Assembly: GCA_030704615.1 (NCBI GenBank)
Contig: CM060733.1
Coordinates: 72,664,001 to 72,728,000 of the forward strand
Source of the DNA: Takakia lepidozioides
Lineage: Eukaryota > Streptophyta > Takakiopsida > Takakiales > Takakiaceae
Direction: 5' to 3'
DNA: 64,000 nucleotides
The stretch's first letter is position 1; each line of letters starts with the position of its first letter. Both the position numbers and the translations under genes were made by a program. The notes below the pieces were generated by a model. It searched no databases, was not told the origin of the DNA, and saw nothing but the letters and a program-made list of their open reading frames with translations. Below are positions 10,018 to 23,160 of the stretch, in pieces.

Positions 10018-11660
10018 TGCTTAGTCCGGGTTAGCTAGCTCAGGAATCTGATTGCAAAAACTTGTGTTGTACAAATTTTGTTTATAAATGAAATGGTTTC
10101 CAAATGTTGTGCTTCCTATTTTGTTTGGAATGATGATGCATGGTATGGTTGGCTATTGTGTAGAATGCATGCTAGCTTACAAAAGTGGGAGAGGTAAATT
10201 GGATTAATCGTGTGTTTGCGCAGTGCCGGTGACTCCCATCCAAGGAGCAAGGAAACTTGCGCCTTCTTTGGGAATTCACGTGCTATTGCGCACTTGGCGC
10301 GTGCGCGTGCTATAACTGCGCTACCGAGGGGGTTGCCTTGTAGTGCGGGCTAACGCGGAAGCTACGTGCTTCCGTTCACGTACTATAATCATGTAGCCTC
10401 GGGACGAAGTCGTAGTGCGGCTTCGGTGTGTTCCCGTACCTCAGGCCAGCATTCAAGGCGGACCCAATTGTAGTGATTGGGGCACACGGTTGGTTCAAGA
10501 TTATCTTCCTAGTCAAAAAGGGTTCAAGGTGAACCCTTGCTCAAGGTGATGCCAAAAAGCGGCATCATGAGCGATTGCAAGCAATGTAGTTGCAGTAAGG
10601 CGATTCGATCCTCGGGGAGGATCGTTCTTTGGCCTTAAAGTGGGCCAAGAAGAGTGCACTGGGTGGAGCTTGAGAGGCTCCACCCTTGGCCGGGACTTGG
10701 AGGAAGCCGGCCGAACTAGCTAGTGGAGAGTAGAGTCAAGTGGGGGTTTGGTTCTTTGCCATGGGACGCCATGGTACGGAAACAAACTCCTTGATGTGGA
10801 CGCCACAACTTGGATGTTAGTTTCTACAAAATGGACAAATCGATGAGGACATCGGCTCCCTGTTGGTAGGGGTGTGTGTCGCGGCCCTTTGGCTTGAGGG
10901 CAGGGGGTCCGGACATAAGAGGGGCTACCCCTGTGGTAGGGGCAGTGGCAACAATGGGTAGGGGGGCTGAAGCACCCTTGAGTGCCCAAGGCACTCAAGG
11001 AGGCGGAGGCACTCACTAGGTGGAGCCCCGCACACCGGGTTGCGGTGGGGGTGGTTCCACGAGGGGTGGTGGTAGTTTAGTGGGTCTTAGTGGGGGTGGC
11101 ATAGGACTCACCATGGGGCGGAGACTTTGTGGTGGGAGTCATGGGGAGTCTTGGGACACATCACGGTCCATTAGGGCCGTGGTGGGTGGGCCAAGACTCA
11201 CCACGACTCATCACCGGGAATCAAGGGTCTTCGTGGTGGTTCGCCATAAAATGACTGTGTTGTTTATGAAACCCCCACGGACAGTCACAGAAGTATATAT
11301 AGGGAGTAGTAACCCCGAGAATGGTGCAACCTCACTTTTGTGTATTGTGTTTCCTTGTATTCTATGAACTGCTGTTATTGGCCCACTGTTTATTGGTGAC
11401 CAAAAACTAGTGAGTAAGCGTGCGAGCCGGAAAGCGACCAAGGTGTGGGGAGCTGTTCCGGACTGCCAACAACCAAAGGGAATTTCCACCAGGCCCAAAG
11501 TGTGCGAGGGTCTCGTGGAGGAGCAAAGGGGGGACCGTTATGCCCCGGTGAGCAGCCGAAGCTCCGAGTTGGCCCGGCAGCCAGTTTGGGAGTTAGGCGC
11601 GCGCATCAAAGCGAGTAACTATGACTTGAAGGGGAGCTTACTGAAGTGAAGTGCGCGACA
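10018..11660 (+). repeat. G1 3' LTR
   Basis: It begins with TGCTTAG after the polypurine tract and ends in GCGACA, the equivalent of the 5' LTR end. From 10883 it is colinear with the 5' LTR. It carries the TATA box and a segment of about 70 bp (11331-11397) that the 5' LTR lacks. At about 1.64 kb it is long for a chromovirus. Confidence 0.8.
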
Positions 11661-14600
11661 GACACTCACAACCCGCACCTCCCCCACGTGACACTATAAG
11701 GCTCTACAGGTAGCTCTAAAACTGACACGGGTGGGCACCTGTTGCGGCTCAAGGGTCATATCCCAATAGTTAAGGGCACCTGCACCTGCACCTGCATCCA
11801 CCGCAAGAACTCTTATGGTTGGCTGGTCATCAACCCAGCCTCACCATAGAAGAAACATTGGTGGTCGTGTTGGTTATCACTCCAGCCTCACCACTGACAG
11901 CATACTCTAGGATTGACCGGTGATCAAATCCGGTCTAACCCCTATGAAAGGAAGCGCCCAAGCAAAACCAACATGGCGCACAGTCAAGCATGCAGGCGTG
12001 GAGGGGATCCAAACACATGAAAATCAAGCAGCAACTCCCCCACACGAAAACCACTCCACGGTGTCACACTGCACCTGTAGAATACCCCATCCCAAAACCC
12101 GGACTGACTATGTAGCCTCCGCCTATGTAGGCCTTGGCAACTACAGCTACAAAGTAATCAAAATAGCAAAGAGACGGAGGGGAAGAATAGAGGCCCGACT
12201 CTGTCTTTGGCTGTGTTCCAAGCCTAGCTTCCACCCACTTTTGTGTTTCACCTACAGCTGCAGAACTGCTCTCTCCCACAGCACTCTACCCGTTGCCTGA
12301 CTCCTAGTATGCCACGAGGTCATCCAACTGGCCTCCACTTAGCTCACTCTGTGTGCCTTGGGAAACATAAATTTTTTCCCCAACTGTTTGAAGACTCACC
12401 GAGGAAATGAGCCCTTCAATGGCATCATCATCCCCTCCAACCATACACTAATCCAAAGAGCGACAGGTGTGTTTACCAGCACAAAGCTCAGTGATCATCC
12501 ATTCAATTGAAGCAGCTTATTGATCAATAGACCTCAAGTAGATATGGGGAGGGTATAATTTACATTAGAAAAATTCTATAGATTTTTGGTAGAGTCCAAA
12601 AAACTAAAACCAGGTCTAGGTAGGTAGATTTCCCTTTTTTACAGATCCCTACGCAAATTTTGGGTCAAACGGCCTTGGTATGCACCAAAGATATGGCCAA
12701 ACAGAGCTCCTATATAATATAAATCAGATCAAAATAGGGTTCCAAATGTATTTCATTTTTCCAAATGGATGTATGTTATTGGCGTACCCTACATATTCCC
12801 CAACAAATAAACACCGTTCCTCGGTTCCCTGTTCCTGTTGTAAAGAACTTGGCAAATCGGCAGTTTGAGCCGACCAATTCTTGATCTTTATCTTAGGCCC
12901 ATATCTTTCAATCCCCCTGCTGCAAATCCGCCCCGGGGGGGGGGGTGATAGTAGCCGCAAGTGCTGGTGCTCTCAAGCCCCCCCCCCCCCCCCCCCCCCC
13001 CCAGCAGCCCACCTGGTGAGTGTCTAATCTTTTCAACAACACTACCACCAACACAACTCAAATTGCAGCTACGGCAGAGGTGAGCCGTCGAATGGGGCCT
13101 TGCTGCAAATCACTTGCCTGTGAGGTACTACTCCGCCCTGTCCTCCCTGAATTGCGTGAAGATTAAAATGTAGTTATCCAACCTACACTTACACGGCCCC
13201 AGCAGGTGACCGTGCGATGGAGCTCCATCACACTAGCAACACAACAAACTCTTCATGAACAGGTTCATTCTGTACACTTTGTAAGAGAACCCACCGGCAG
13301 CTCGTCACATGAGCTTTAACATCTGCAGCTGGCCATCACCTTTCTCCTGGTCATTTGGAAGTAAAATGCCCGACAGTTGCCCAGCTCAACCTGAAAATCC
13401 ATTGCAATCTAGGCCATTGTACTGATAACAGTCTAGTTGCCCCTGTTTGAAATACAACGATCCATCCATGGCGCTTTTCCAGTAGCCCATTAGTTTCATG
13501 CCTGGACAGGATGCTCACCACTTAATCGGGTCCTCATTCCACACTACCTGAACATTCGGCAGATGCAGGATCACGGGCATCATGAACTTGATCGTCATTT
13601 GGCCTTAACCCGAACTGGTAGCATGCAACCTAGCAGTGTGATAATTTTACATCATATTCTTCTTAGCTCTGGATCGTGGCCTGCTTCACGACACCAGCCC
13701 GATAGGTCGACTTTGGGTATGATTAAGGAAAACAAAACGAGGGTCTGGTCCGTTCAGCTGTTGTCCAAGTCGATGGAAGCCGCCAAACCACGAACCCAAA
13801 ATTCTGATGGCAAATCATTCATTGAGTTCTTCCGGCCAACATGGCCTCACACCGTGCTCCACTTCTCTTCATATCTCTACCATCAGGTTCTACAGAGACA
13901 CTGCCACTCCCCACTTCTTCCTATTCTTGATAGCCATGAACTTGAGTGGCGACTTTTCATTGTATTTGCTAACTCAGTCACCAGTAAGCCGCTCCATATT
14001 CTGCTTGTCATTGTGGTTTTTAAGCACCAACCTGCAAGTACCTTGTAAACAGATCGACGCCAACCAAGCTTACAAGATCGGCTAATATCAACCCTTGCAT
14101 ATACTCTTCCGTGTGGCTTATCCTTGGCATATCACAGGCTAGACGTTGCGGGTCAGCTGGTTCCAACACGGCTTGGCAGCAATGGCTACACCATTCGGAG
14201 CATTGCTGGTCATCTGGTTCCAGCCCTTACATTTTTGGTGCCCTATTGCACCTAACACCAACGACACCGTACACGAACCTGACTAGTCGTTCACCACCTC
14301 CAGTTCAATCAAATTCCGATATGGCCTTCTTCTTCTTCGGCAACTCGCTCTTCTTCGGCAACTCTCTAGTTCATCATACGTCGCTGGTTTATCATACAAC
14401 AGTATTGCTGCCCGCAAGCCTAGTCAGCATGAAGTGGCCGCTGTCTACGCATACAGTGCCTGCACAAAGTAATTAATGCCTCCATGCTGCACTTTCCCAA
14501 CCTAGGAGTTGTAGGCTTCGCCACATGCTCACTTGTTACGGTGCTGAAACTCCATCGATACTGGTCACATGCCATCTCTATCTATTCAGTACCATCACTT

Positions 14601-14869
14601 CCATCACAGAGAAATCAGCAACTAAGCACGTAAACAAACCAATCTTTCTTCTCAAAATTTCATTTTTCTCTTAACTACAGGTTTCTCGACACGAGTAATC
14701 CCTTCAACTGCTAATTTTTCCACTCAATCTTGCACTCACTCAACTGAGCTGACATCTTAAAGAAGCTTCAAACACAAAAACAAAACACTAGTGCTAACTA
14801 AGACTCGCATCTCGCACTAAAAGACACAAGCTCAGAGTCACCAACTACATTACCAAACAATACACTTCT
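11661..14869. other. Intergenic, no gene recognised
   Basis: Open frames here are short and of low-complexity composition, and none shows a domain. The stretch holds the G/C homopolymer pair at 12935-13002 and otherwise nothing I can name. It may contain decayed retroelement sequence. Confidence 0.5.
12935..13002. repeat. G11 and C25 homopolymer tracts
   Basis: An 11-base G run (12935-12945) is followed 32 bp later by a 25-base C run (12978-13002). The two could pair as a hairpin, or the C run could form an i-motif or quadruplex on the other strand. Such lengths are prone to sequencing error. Confidence 0.8.
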
Positions 14870-17440
14870 TTGGTGGACTCAATGTTCGTAGATGACACCT
14901 TTTTAATGCTGCAAGCCACTCCGAAAAATCTGGACCAGGCTGGGCATACCTTGAACACCTTTTGTGCAGCCTCGGGCTTCAAAATCAACTGGAACAAAAC
15001 TACAGGGCTGTTAATAGGTGACCTGTCAGCATCCTCAATGGGAACTCCACCCTCCTAGGGAATGGATCAAGGGCTTAAATGGCTCAAACCCGGTGAGACA
15101 ACCAACCTGTTGGGCTCACATATGGAATTGGCCTGTCAGACCAGTAGATATTTGCCACCACACTGGCAAAGTTAAACAGGAAACTGACCTACTGGGGGTC
15201 TAAACACCTCTCAATAATAGGCAGAGCCCTAGTGGCTAATTAGATTTATTCTGCTGGGCTATGGTATTATGCTTCTTCATGGCGCCCGAACTCCAAACAG
15301 ACTCAGGAAATAGAATGCCTTCTTAGAAACTTTGTCTGGGAAGCAGAGACCTCATCACAAAACAAAAGACCTTTGGTGGCCTGGGCACAAATCTGCTTGC
15401 CAAAGAAAAAGGGAGGGTTGGGGGTTCTCGATCCTGACACCCAGATTGTGGCTCTTCTTGGCAAATGGATACCCCGTTTTCTTGGACCGGAGGGGGGATG
15501 ATGGAAATTTTTGGTCTATGACCATATTGTTACCTCATCCCCCCTCAAAACTACCCAATGGAGCCCCTCCCTTCGGTGGCTTACTCAGGGCTTCAACCTT
15601 AAGTCAGTAGGCTCCTCTCTATGGTCAAGCATCTGGATGGCTTGGGGGAAGCTAAGGAAGCTGCTAGTTAAAGCCCAGCCAAACACTTTCTACGAAATTA
15701 AATGATAGCACTTGTTTCTAAACAATAACCCCCTCACCCCCGCTTAGAAAAACCAAGCCAAAAGATGGTCCAAATGGGACTGCCTTGGAATCAAACAGAT
15801 TCACAATATATGGTCAGGCAACAGTCTCAGATCTCAGGATTCCATAGCTCAATAAGTAGGCGCTGCACGGGCCTCCAAAGGCCTTCAGGAAATCATTCAG
15901 TCTGTCCCAATGGCTCAGGAAATCAAGAAATCAGGAAATCATTCAGTGGCTCACTACCCTTTCCTCTGGTCCACCAATGCCAACCCCTAACTCTTGGGCC
16001 CTCGTCATCCTTCAAACTCAACACCATTCTTTTCATAGAAGACATCACCCTCAGCGACATTTCAGTCTATATTTTCTCCATCGACACAACCTCTCTCAGA
16101 CTCACTCTTACATCTCCAGACCCTTTACGCATTCAGACAATGGCACTGACTCCAGTTAGAGTCTGCTGCTGGACAGCCCCAGGCAAAGCAATGAATCCCC
16201 AGCCTCCCCTTACTATCACCAGGAGGGCATGGTTCGCAACCAACTCCTTTGTGTGGATTCTCGGAAGGCCCCTCGCAGAAATGGAGATTGATCCCCTAGA
16301 AGGTCATGGAAATTCAGCAACGAACCAGAGCCCTTCTTTGCATATACAACTAAAAAAGGCTACAAAGCCCTGTCAGTTATCCAGCCTATGTACAAAAAGT
16401 GAGAATCTAGATGGGGGATGTACAACTTCAGTGATGAGAATTGGAAAACTATCTGGGGTTCAGTCTGGATAAAAACACGTCCATCAAAAATTGCAGCTTT
16501 CCTCTGGCAGGTGGTTAATAGGGTTCTAAAAGTTGGAGAATGGCTTCAGTTTCAGGGAGCTATTATGTGTGCTTGTTGCTCTACTGCTGTCTTGGAAACT
16601 TTATAACACTGTCTCCTTTTTGTGTCAAGCTCCAGCTAAGATCTGGCCCTTTGTTAAATCATTCTACAGATGCTGGAATCATAGAACCCTCTCTGATACA
16701 GACCTTTTGCTAGACTATGATCCTATCTCCAAGAATAGAGGCCTCAACTGCCCGGTGTTTGAAACCCTCAGGGCATCTGTTATGTGGCACCTCTGGAAAC
16801 TACGATGCAAAAATACATTTAGTGGCCAAACCACGCTTCCCTTCTTACCTCGGTCTTTCTTGATTTGCAAACTGAGGCCAGGAAGGCCTGGGCCAAACTC
16901 TGTACATACATTCAACAAGACTCCACGAATGCAGCAGCGATCCACAGGAACTTTCAACACACCTGGACCAAATAGGGCCTCATCTATGCAGCAGCCCTGT
17001 GCAAGACCAATGCAACTGGAACGAGCTCCCCCCACAGGCTTGGCGAGATCTCCATGCACCACTCCACTCTTTCCCCCGAGTTTGAAAGGGAGGTCAACTG
17101 GAAGCATCAGAAACCCTCCACGACAGCTTCTAAGCAACAAATAGGTTTAGCGTTTGCCACATTTCATGTCTTGGGCAGTGTGCCCTGTTTTTTGGTCTCT
17201 TGGACTTCATCTCCGTGAGGAGTTGTCTGGCTCGTGGACTATTGATCGCAGTGCAGTGCTTTTAGTAGGGGATCGGTCTTTTGTCTTTTGGACTTAATCT
17301 CCATCAGGAGATGGTTGGATCTTGATACACTGAATATGGTGTGTGTGCCTCATGGCGTAAATGGGGTTTTAATTTTTTTCCCCTTCAAATATTTTTTCAA
17401 TAAATTAATCAGGAATACAATCCCTTTTTTTTCGGGAAAA
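14870..17440 (+). pseudogene. LINE (plant L1-type) remnant: RT end and zf-RVT region
   Basis: The RT catalytic box appears as FVDDTF near 14886. It is followed by the C-terminal block with FVWEAE, then PKKKGGLGV and ALLGKW in shifted frames (15310-15480). From about 16430 the zinc-binding region of plant LINEs follows: IWGSVWIKTRPSKIAAFLW, then a CACC cysteine pair. The 3' part has two copies of a stem-loop word, CTCC-N4-GGAG (near 17210 and 17300), and ends in an AT-rich tail. Many stops show an old 5'-truncated copy. The 5' half of the RT and the endonuclease were not found. Confidence 0.7.
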
Positions 17441-17458
17441 ATAAATAAATAAATATAC

Positions 17459-17531
17459 TATTTTTGAAAGGCCCATGGTATTGTGAAATGACAATAAGAG
17501 ATGTTCTTTAAGGACTAACAATCTTTCCAGT
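17459..17531. repeat. Dispersed repeat, copy 1 (partial)
   Basis: The words GGCCCATGGTATTGTGAAATGA and AAGGACTAACAATCTTTCC recur at 17995-18045 and 19995-20060 in partly the same order. Three copies lie within 2.6 kb. No terminal structure is clear. Confidence 0.6.
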
Positions 17532-17910
17532 AAGTAGGGTAAAACACCCTATGACTGTTATAGTTCCTATGACCGTTCACCTCATAATTGCTTGGGTCAG
17601 GCCTGCATGAGCGACCATGGCTGGGCCCAAGACTGCTCATTTTTGCCACTTGGCAAACAGTTGTTTGATAGAACCCCCAAGAAATATGAGTGGTCATAGG
17701 GCTCAAACTTCACACAAGCATTCGGATTGGTTCAACTTTGAAACCCCATAACTTTGTGTGGATTTCATGAAATCATGCACTTCCAAATGTGTTGGGATGC
17801 CCCAGATATGGGGCATCTTATCAATTTATCCGGGGTAAAAATGAAAAAAATTCACCGTTAGATCTTCCGCCATCTTTAGATGAACGGTCATAGGGTGTTC
17901 TACCCTATTA
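17532..17910. mobile_element. MITE-like element with inverted ends
   Basis: The ends form an inverted repeat of about 20 bp: TAGGGTAAAACACCCTATGA at the left and its near-complement TCATAGGGTGTTCTACCCTA at the right (about 17889-17908). A second internal inverted word, CCTATGACCGTTCA, strengthens the hairpin. It has no coding capacity. A target duplication is not certain, and the superfamily is not assigned. Confidence 0.55.
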
Positions 17911-17922
17911 AAAAAAAATTAA

Positions 17923-18050
17923 GCCTCCCAAATATTTCTAGGTCATTTTGGAATTTCAAATATATTTTAATTTCAATCATATGTATACTATTTAAGTACT
18001 TGAAAGGCCCATGGTACTATGAAATTACAATAAGAGATTTCCTTCAACCC
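17923..18050. repeat. Dispersed repeat, copy 2
   Basis: It begins with CCTCCCAAATATTTCTAGG and ends near AATAAGAGATTTCC. It aligns with 19936-20062 over its whole length, with small indels, and with 17459-17531 over its second half. Confidence 0.6.
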
Positions 18051-19935
18051 TTAATTTCCCAAGCGACCCGAATCGGTCGCTCTGAAATTTCCACTTCCAC
18101 CTAATTTCAGCGGATCTCCTCTAATGGGGCCCACTCCTGAATCTTTTATGACAAAGGACTTGTCTCCAATATGATGCAAAAAGAAAAATTAAAAAGAAAC
18201 AAGAGCTACCACCTACAGAAAATATCTAAGATAACTAAGTCAGATTTTGGCAGTGTAAAGGGCTTGTTGACTGTTGACGTGGCAGGTAAACAAGCCCAAA
18301 TTGTAAAATTAATAAAATTAATAATTTTTTAAAGGAAATAAAAATAACTTCACCTTGTGGTGTGTGAGCATTACATACACACCACCGCTTGGTTATAGAA
18401 ATTTTGTAGAAAACAATCGTCAAAGCACACTAATAGGACCCAAAAAAGATGTCACATTTTGTTTTCCAGCACATATGGCGCAATCGATCCAAATTTAGGA
18501 TATTGAGTTCAGCATGAAACCACAGACATATTATATCATTGGAAAGCCCTCGAAGTTTTTGTCATGCCCATATACATTTTTTTGTGATTTGAGAGTCTTG
18601 AATAGCACAAGGTTCAAATGTCCCAAAGTGTTGTAGTCCTTTAGGACTCAATTTTCACACCATAACAAGTGAAGGTCATATTAAGGTTTTTCAGGTGCTT
18701 ATGTAAGGTATGGAAGAATGCAAAAAAAATAGTAGACCTGCAAAACCAGAAAAAACCCATTCTCATAGGAATTTTCTAGGGGCACCAAACTTTGGTATTA
18801 CTAAACCTCAAAATTTGAATATAGTTCTTTCACCAAAAGTGTTTAGCTACTGAAAAAGGAGAAGGCCATGTCCTTGAAATGGCTACAAGGTCCTCCATTT
18901 TTGAATTTGAGGCCAAAAGGAGTTCTTCCAAACAATGTATCCTTCATTGCAAATTGTTTTAAAATTAAAAACATATCAAATAATTTCAAAACAATTATAC
19001 GAGCATCTGCAGGCATCAAACACACTAAACCCGACCTGGATGCGATGAGGGGAACGCCAGTACTCGAGGCGGCATTCATAATGCCAGTATCACTGACATA
19101 CACAACAACTTCAACATCCCCGTCCTCCCTATCCACAAATGTTTCAAAGCAATTCACCTCACGACGCTTCGCTCCCTCACAGCTATTATCACCAACAAAC
19201 GCCAACTGGAATCTACGCACCCTAGGTCACCCATGGTACCATAGACCCCTCTATTTTCTACGGTCACCTCGTGTCCCACAAGACACCTTTCCTTTATAGG
19301 GCCCACCCCCGAAAGAGGGCAGTAGCCGCGAGGCGAAGTGGCTTTTAGTTACGCCGGCTCCGGCCAGAGTCTTCTGTCTCTCTCTCTCTCGAGAGGGGAA
19401 AGCAAATGGTGGCAAACGGAAGTTCAGTTAGTATCATAAGCTCAAAATTGCAGGTGTACGAGCAAAATTGGAGGTGTACAAGAGGGTGTATGAGCATCCG
19501 ATGGATGGGGTCGAGGTGCCCACTATCATCCGTCAATTTCATCACGTTTTCATCGCAACATGTCATTTCCACGCACTGCAGCGTAACGTGCCAGCAGTCA
19601 AAATTTAGTCCTTTTCAGAAGTGTGAGTGGTACACGTTAGGATGCTTTCACCCAAAAAGTACTTCATTTGGAGGCACATTTTCCCTTGTCAATTTTGAGA
19701 CTTTAACCCCTATGTAATTATATACAAAACAACCATAGTGGCTATTTTTTGATATGTTGGGCATAAATGACTTGGGCCCACTTCTATATGGTTGGAATCT
19801 ATGGATGATTTTTGGTAGGTTTCCGCGGGCAATTTATTGCAGCTGGGTACCCAAAATTGTTAAAAACTCCAAAAAGAGCTTGGAAAATTAAGGGTTAAGG
19901 ACTAACAATCTTTCCCGTAATTTTTTTTTAAAAAA
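18051..19935. other. Intergenic, AT-rich, no gene recognised
   Basis: No frame shows a recognisable domain. The frame at 18868-19299 (plus) and its complement look like chance frames. A CT microsatellite lies near 19376-19392. Confidence 0.5.
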
Positions 19936-20062
19936 AAATCCTCCCAAATTTTGGAATTTCAAAAAATATTTTAGTTTCAATCATATATATACTACTGAAA
20001 TTCCATGGTATTGTGAAATGACAATAGAGATGTCCTTTAAGGACTAACAATCTTTCCAATAA
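19936..20062. repeat. Dispersed repeat, copy 3
   Basis: It is colinear with 17923-18050 and shares AAGGACTAACAATCTTTCC with copy 1. The same word also occurs just upstream at about 19895. Confidence 0.6.
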
Positions 20063-22532
20063 ATCTATCATATAGTATTTCTATGACACTTGCCCATTAA
20101 AAAACATGTTTTTTTTTTTGGATTTCCGAGGAATCACCAGCAAAGCTTTGGAAGCATTATAGGGGCAGAGCTTAGCCCAAAGGCAGAGATACTAATAAGG
20201 CTTTGAATCCTAGACCCGCTGGTCAATACACAATTGGCTTACCAACAGGCCACAGCCCTGTTATGTATGTTTTGAGTAGCTAAAAATTACTTCAATTTTT
20301 TTGAGAAATATATTTTCTAAATTTTTAGTTATGCTTCTGAAATATTTTTAAGTCATTTTGGTATTTAATAATTTATATTGTAAGGTATAGAGAATGGTGG
20401 GTATATTTGTACAAAGCGGATTGGGAAACGATAAAAGGTGTGAGGAGGATTCATGAATAGTTGCTCTTCTATACTAATACACCTAGTAAACTACCATTAG
20501 TATCTATTTCATGTATTCGCCGTAAACAATGTTTTGAGCCACTCAAAACAATTGCTCAATAGAGATAGATTTACAGGGAAAACAATCAATCCTTGAAGGA
20601 CATTTCTTATCATCATTCTATATTATATTCAATTAAATAGTACGCACGATCATTTTATTCGTATGTATATATCAAATATTTTATGACAAAAATTAATGTT
20701 TTTGAGAGCACTAGAATGATATAAAATATCAATAATTTTTTTTATATTAAATAATTAATACATGGCTAAAATATGGTGAAAAGAAGAACTTCGAATTGAG
20801 TTCAAGAAAGAGATATTCACCAAATAGTGTATGGTAGATCAATACCATCATATCATCTCTCATGCAGATGATGCCATAACAGGAGATGGACCATCTCTAC
20901 ATTCATTGTCATCACATGCATGTGGTAACATACAATGCATGCAGTGCATGTCATGCATGCGGGCCATGCATGTTACTGGAAACAGGTGAAGGAATATCTC
21001 ACGGTGGTAGGTGGGCCAGAAGGGGGACAACCTGTGAATGGTCGGGGTGATGTCATTAATTGAACTAGGTGCAAACGGGCCACCAGCAATTGCTCATACC
21101 CCCTTTGCATTCTTTCATTAACTTAGCACGTGTCGGTGGTGCAAAATGGACGGGTTTTTACGATGTGCAAACGGGCCACTATAGGGCTGGCGAGGGACAG
21201 GACGGGCATTCATGGTGGGGATGCGCCCCAATCTACCTGCGATTCGCTGCCCGCTCATCACCGCTGTAACCGTGGTTAAGGCGCCGCCGCGGTAATGAAA
21301 GGCTGGACGGCTTTACCTGTACCGGCTGTAATGCGTACATCTGGCGGCCCTGTGGTCGGAATTGCTAGTCAGACCCCATCCATCCGCGGATGGAGGTGCG
21401 CATTTCAGATGGAAAGAATCAGTCAGCAACGAGTGAGGTCCATTCAGCCAGGTCCTTGGAGCAGAAAAATAATGACGGACAGGGGCGGGGGAAATGGCGC
21501 CGTTCCGTATGAAAAGGCGCGTTTTATTACACGGTAATGGCCTCAATAGACCCGTACACGTCGACGACGGTCGACGTTAAACTGGTGTAAATATCCACAC
21601 GGGTTTGGGCAGGGTAAATCATCCTCAACGGTCCTCGTTACGTGTCTATCATCCTCAATCATCCTCGTTACGGCGCTGCAGCGCAAATTGGCAAAATGCA
21701 ACTCCTGGGAATGTTATTAACTGCCCAGGATTTGATGGGTTGGTTTTTAGGGTTTGACTTCTGGCCTTCACTTTACGTACTCTTCATTCTCGGGGCCAGA
21801 ATCTTCACCTGCACTCATGTTTCTTTGTTTTCTTTGTTGTCTACAATATTTTAGGTTTTCATGTGCATTTTAATAAAAGTGGAATCGCCGAACTATTAAC
21901 CCTTAAAGGACGACGCGACGGGTCGCGTCGAAATTTCGAATGGATGAAAAATGAGAAGATGATGTCGGATGAAAACGACCCCTGAATGAAAAGTGTAGCC
22001 CATAAAGTTTTACCGGCCCCTGTGATGTTGATGGCACCCTAAAAAATCAAATCGCCCGCCGTCAGGATTTTTTCGCATGGTGAGGGGGGTACCCAAAATC
22101 CTGTGGTTTGGGCCCCCAGCAGGGTTGACTGGCATTACGTGGCAGGCAAGATAGTGGGAGGTGGGGGGGGGGGGGCATTTGCCGGCAGCGGGTGCCAGCG
22201 GGGGCTGCATGTCCGCCCGTGCGGACAGCGGCAGGCCCCCCGGGCACGCGCGAAGGGTGGCGGCAGGTGGCACAAACAGGTGGCAGGTGGTCGTTGGCAG
22301 TTGATGCAGGGAGAACGCTGAAACGCAAGGTGGAGAGCCAGGCATTCTCGGGGTGCTCGACGGCAGGCCCCCGTGACTTCGTTGCTTTCTGATGACGTGG
22401 CCGGAAGTATTTGTCCGCGAATGTCCACCGGCTCCGGCAATTATTGGCCGGAGCTGGGATTCAAGTATGAAGCTGGTTTTTTGGCAATCTGTCATAGCAA
22501 ACAGCTTGGAATGTGTATTTTTTTTTTCCAGG
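20063..22532. other. Intergenic, no gene recognised
   Basis: AT-rich to about 20990, then more GC-rich. A cluster of CATGCATG words lies at 20915-20975. A G run of about 13 bases lies near 22165. Open frames at 22010-22624 on both strands overlap each other and look like GC-rich chance frames. Confidence 0.5.
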
Positions 22533-22540
22533 GTAGGTAC
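22533..22540. repeat. hAT MITE target duplication, left
   Basis: GTAGGTAC, identical to 23161-23168. Confidence 0.9.
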
Positions 22541-23160
22541 CAGTGTTGGACCGGTATGTCCATTTTTTAATACCAGACTGGTCCTGGTATGAAGGGTCCC
22601 TACCCCTTTTTCAGGTATGAGCAACTTGGGTATGAATCTGGTATGAGTAGTTGTACTTTGGGCTGTATATGAGTATGGTACTGGTATTTCCCTTTCTTAT
22701 TAGTGACACTGGGGGGTATGAGCACTGGTATGGTATTTCTACAGCTCACCATACATAGAAATAAATGTCATTTAGCACATAGCTAATTTTAATCCAAGCC
22801 GTGAAACACTAGGCAAAGGTAACCCAAAGTAGAACGAAACAGCAAATGAAGTCTAAATTGCAACATGGAGCCTTGAATTAACCAAATTGTAGTACAGGGT
22901 ATAACTAGCTGCACTAACATATACTCATACCTACTCCATTCACCATGAACTCACCGCAATACTGGTATCGGGACCATGCTATTCCTCCATATACCCAGAC
23001 TGGTATGGTATGTGTGCGGGGAATCCTAAAGCCATCCCCCCCAGTACGTGTATCACAGGGAGTACACTGGTTCTTTCAACCCGACCATTATGTTCTTCAA
23101 TATATAATTCATACCTGTATTCCATACCTAGGTTACACCAGGTATACCAGTCCAACACTG
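22541..23160. mobile_element. Non-autonomous hAT element (MITE), intact ends
   Basis: The left end CAGTGTTGGACCGGTAT and the right end, read in reverse as CAGTGTTGGACTGGTAT, form terminal inverted repeats with one mismatch. CAGTG is a typical hAT start. The 8-bp word GTAGGTAC flanks both sides, the target size of hAT transposases. The inside is rich in GGTATG and CTGGTAT words, likely subterminal transposase-binding repeats. There is no coding sequence, so an autonomous partner elsewhere would have moved it. Confidence 0.88.

Larger units (their letters stand above)
4692..11660 (+). mobile_element. Element G1: chromovirus-type Ty3/gypsy retrotransposon
   Basis: This is a nearly full-length element in the order LTR, primer site, gag, zinc knuckle, protease, RT, RNase H, integrase, chromodomain, polypurine tract, LTR. 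The 5' LTR lacks its first two thirds, starting where it matches position 10883 of the 3' LTR. Coding regions carry several stops, frameshifts and a local inversion in RT. G2 (33518-37325, minus) is a sister copy and shows what each lesion replaced. Confidence 0.92.

Noticed and set aside
13563-14085. Frames of 161 and 92 codons in the intergenic region
   Set aside because: Two overlapping frames of similar length with no motif and no flanking signals. Treated as chance.
22010-22624. Overlapping open frames on both strands
   Set aside because: GC-rich composition, mutual overlap, no motif and no start context. They also run into the hAT MITE end.
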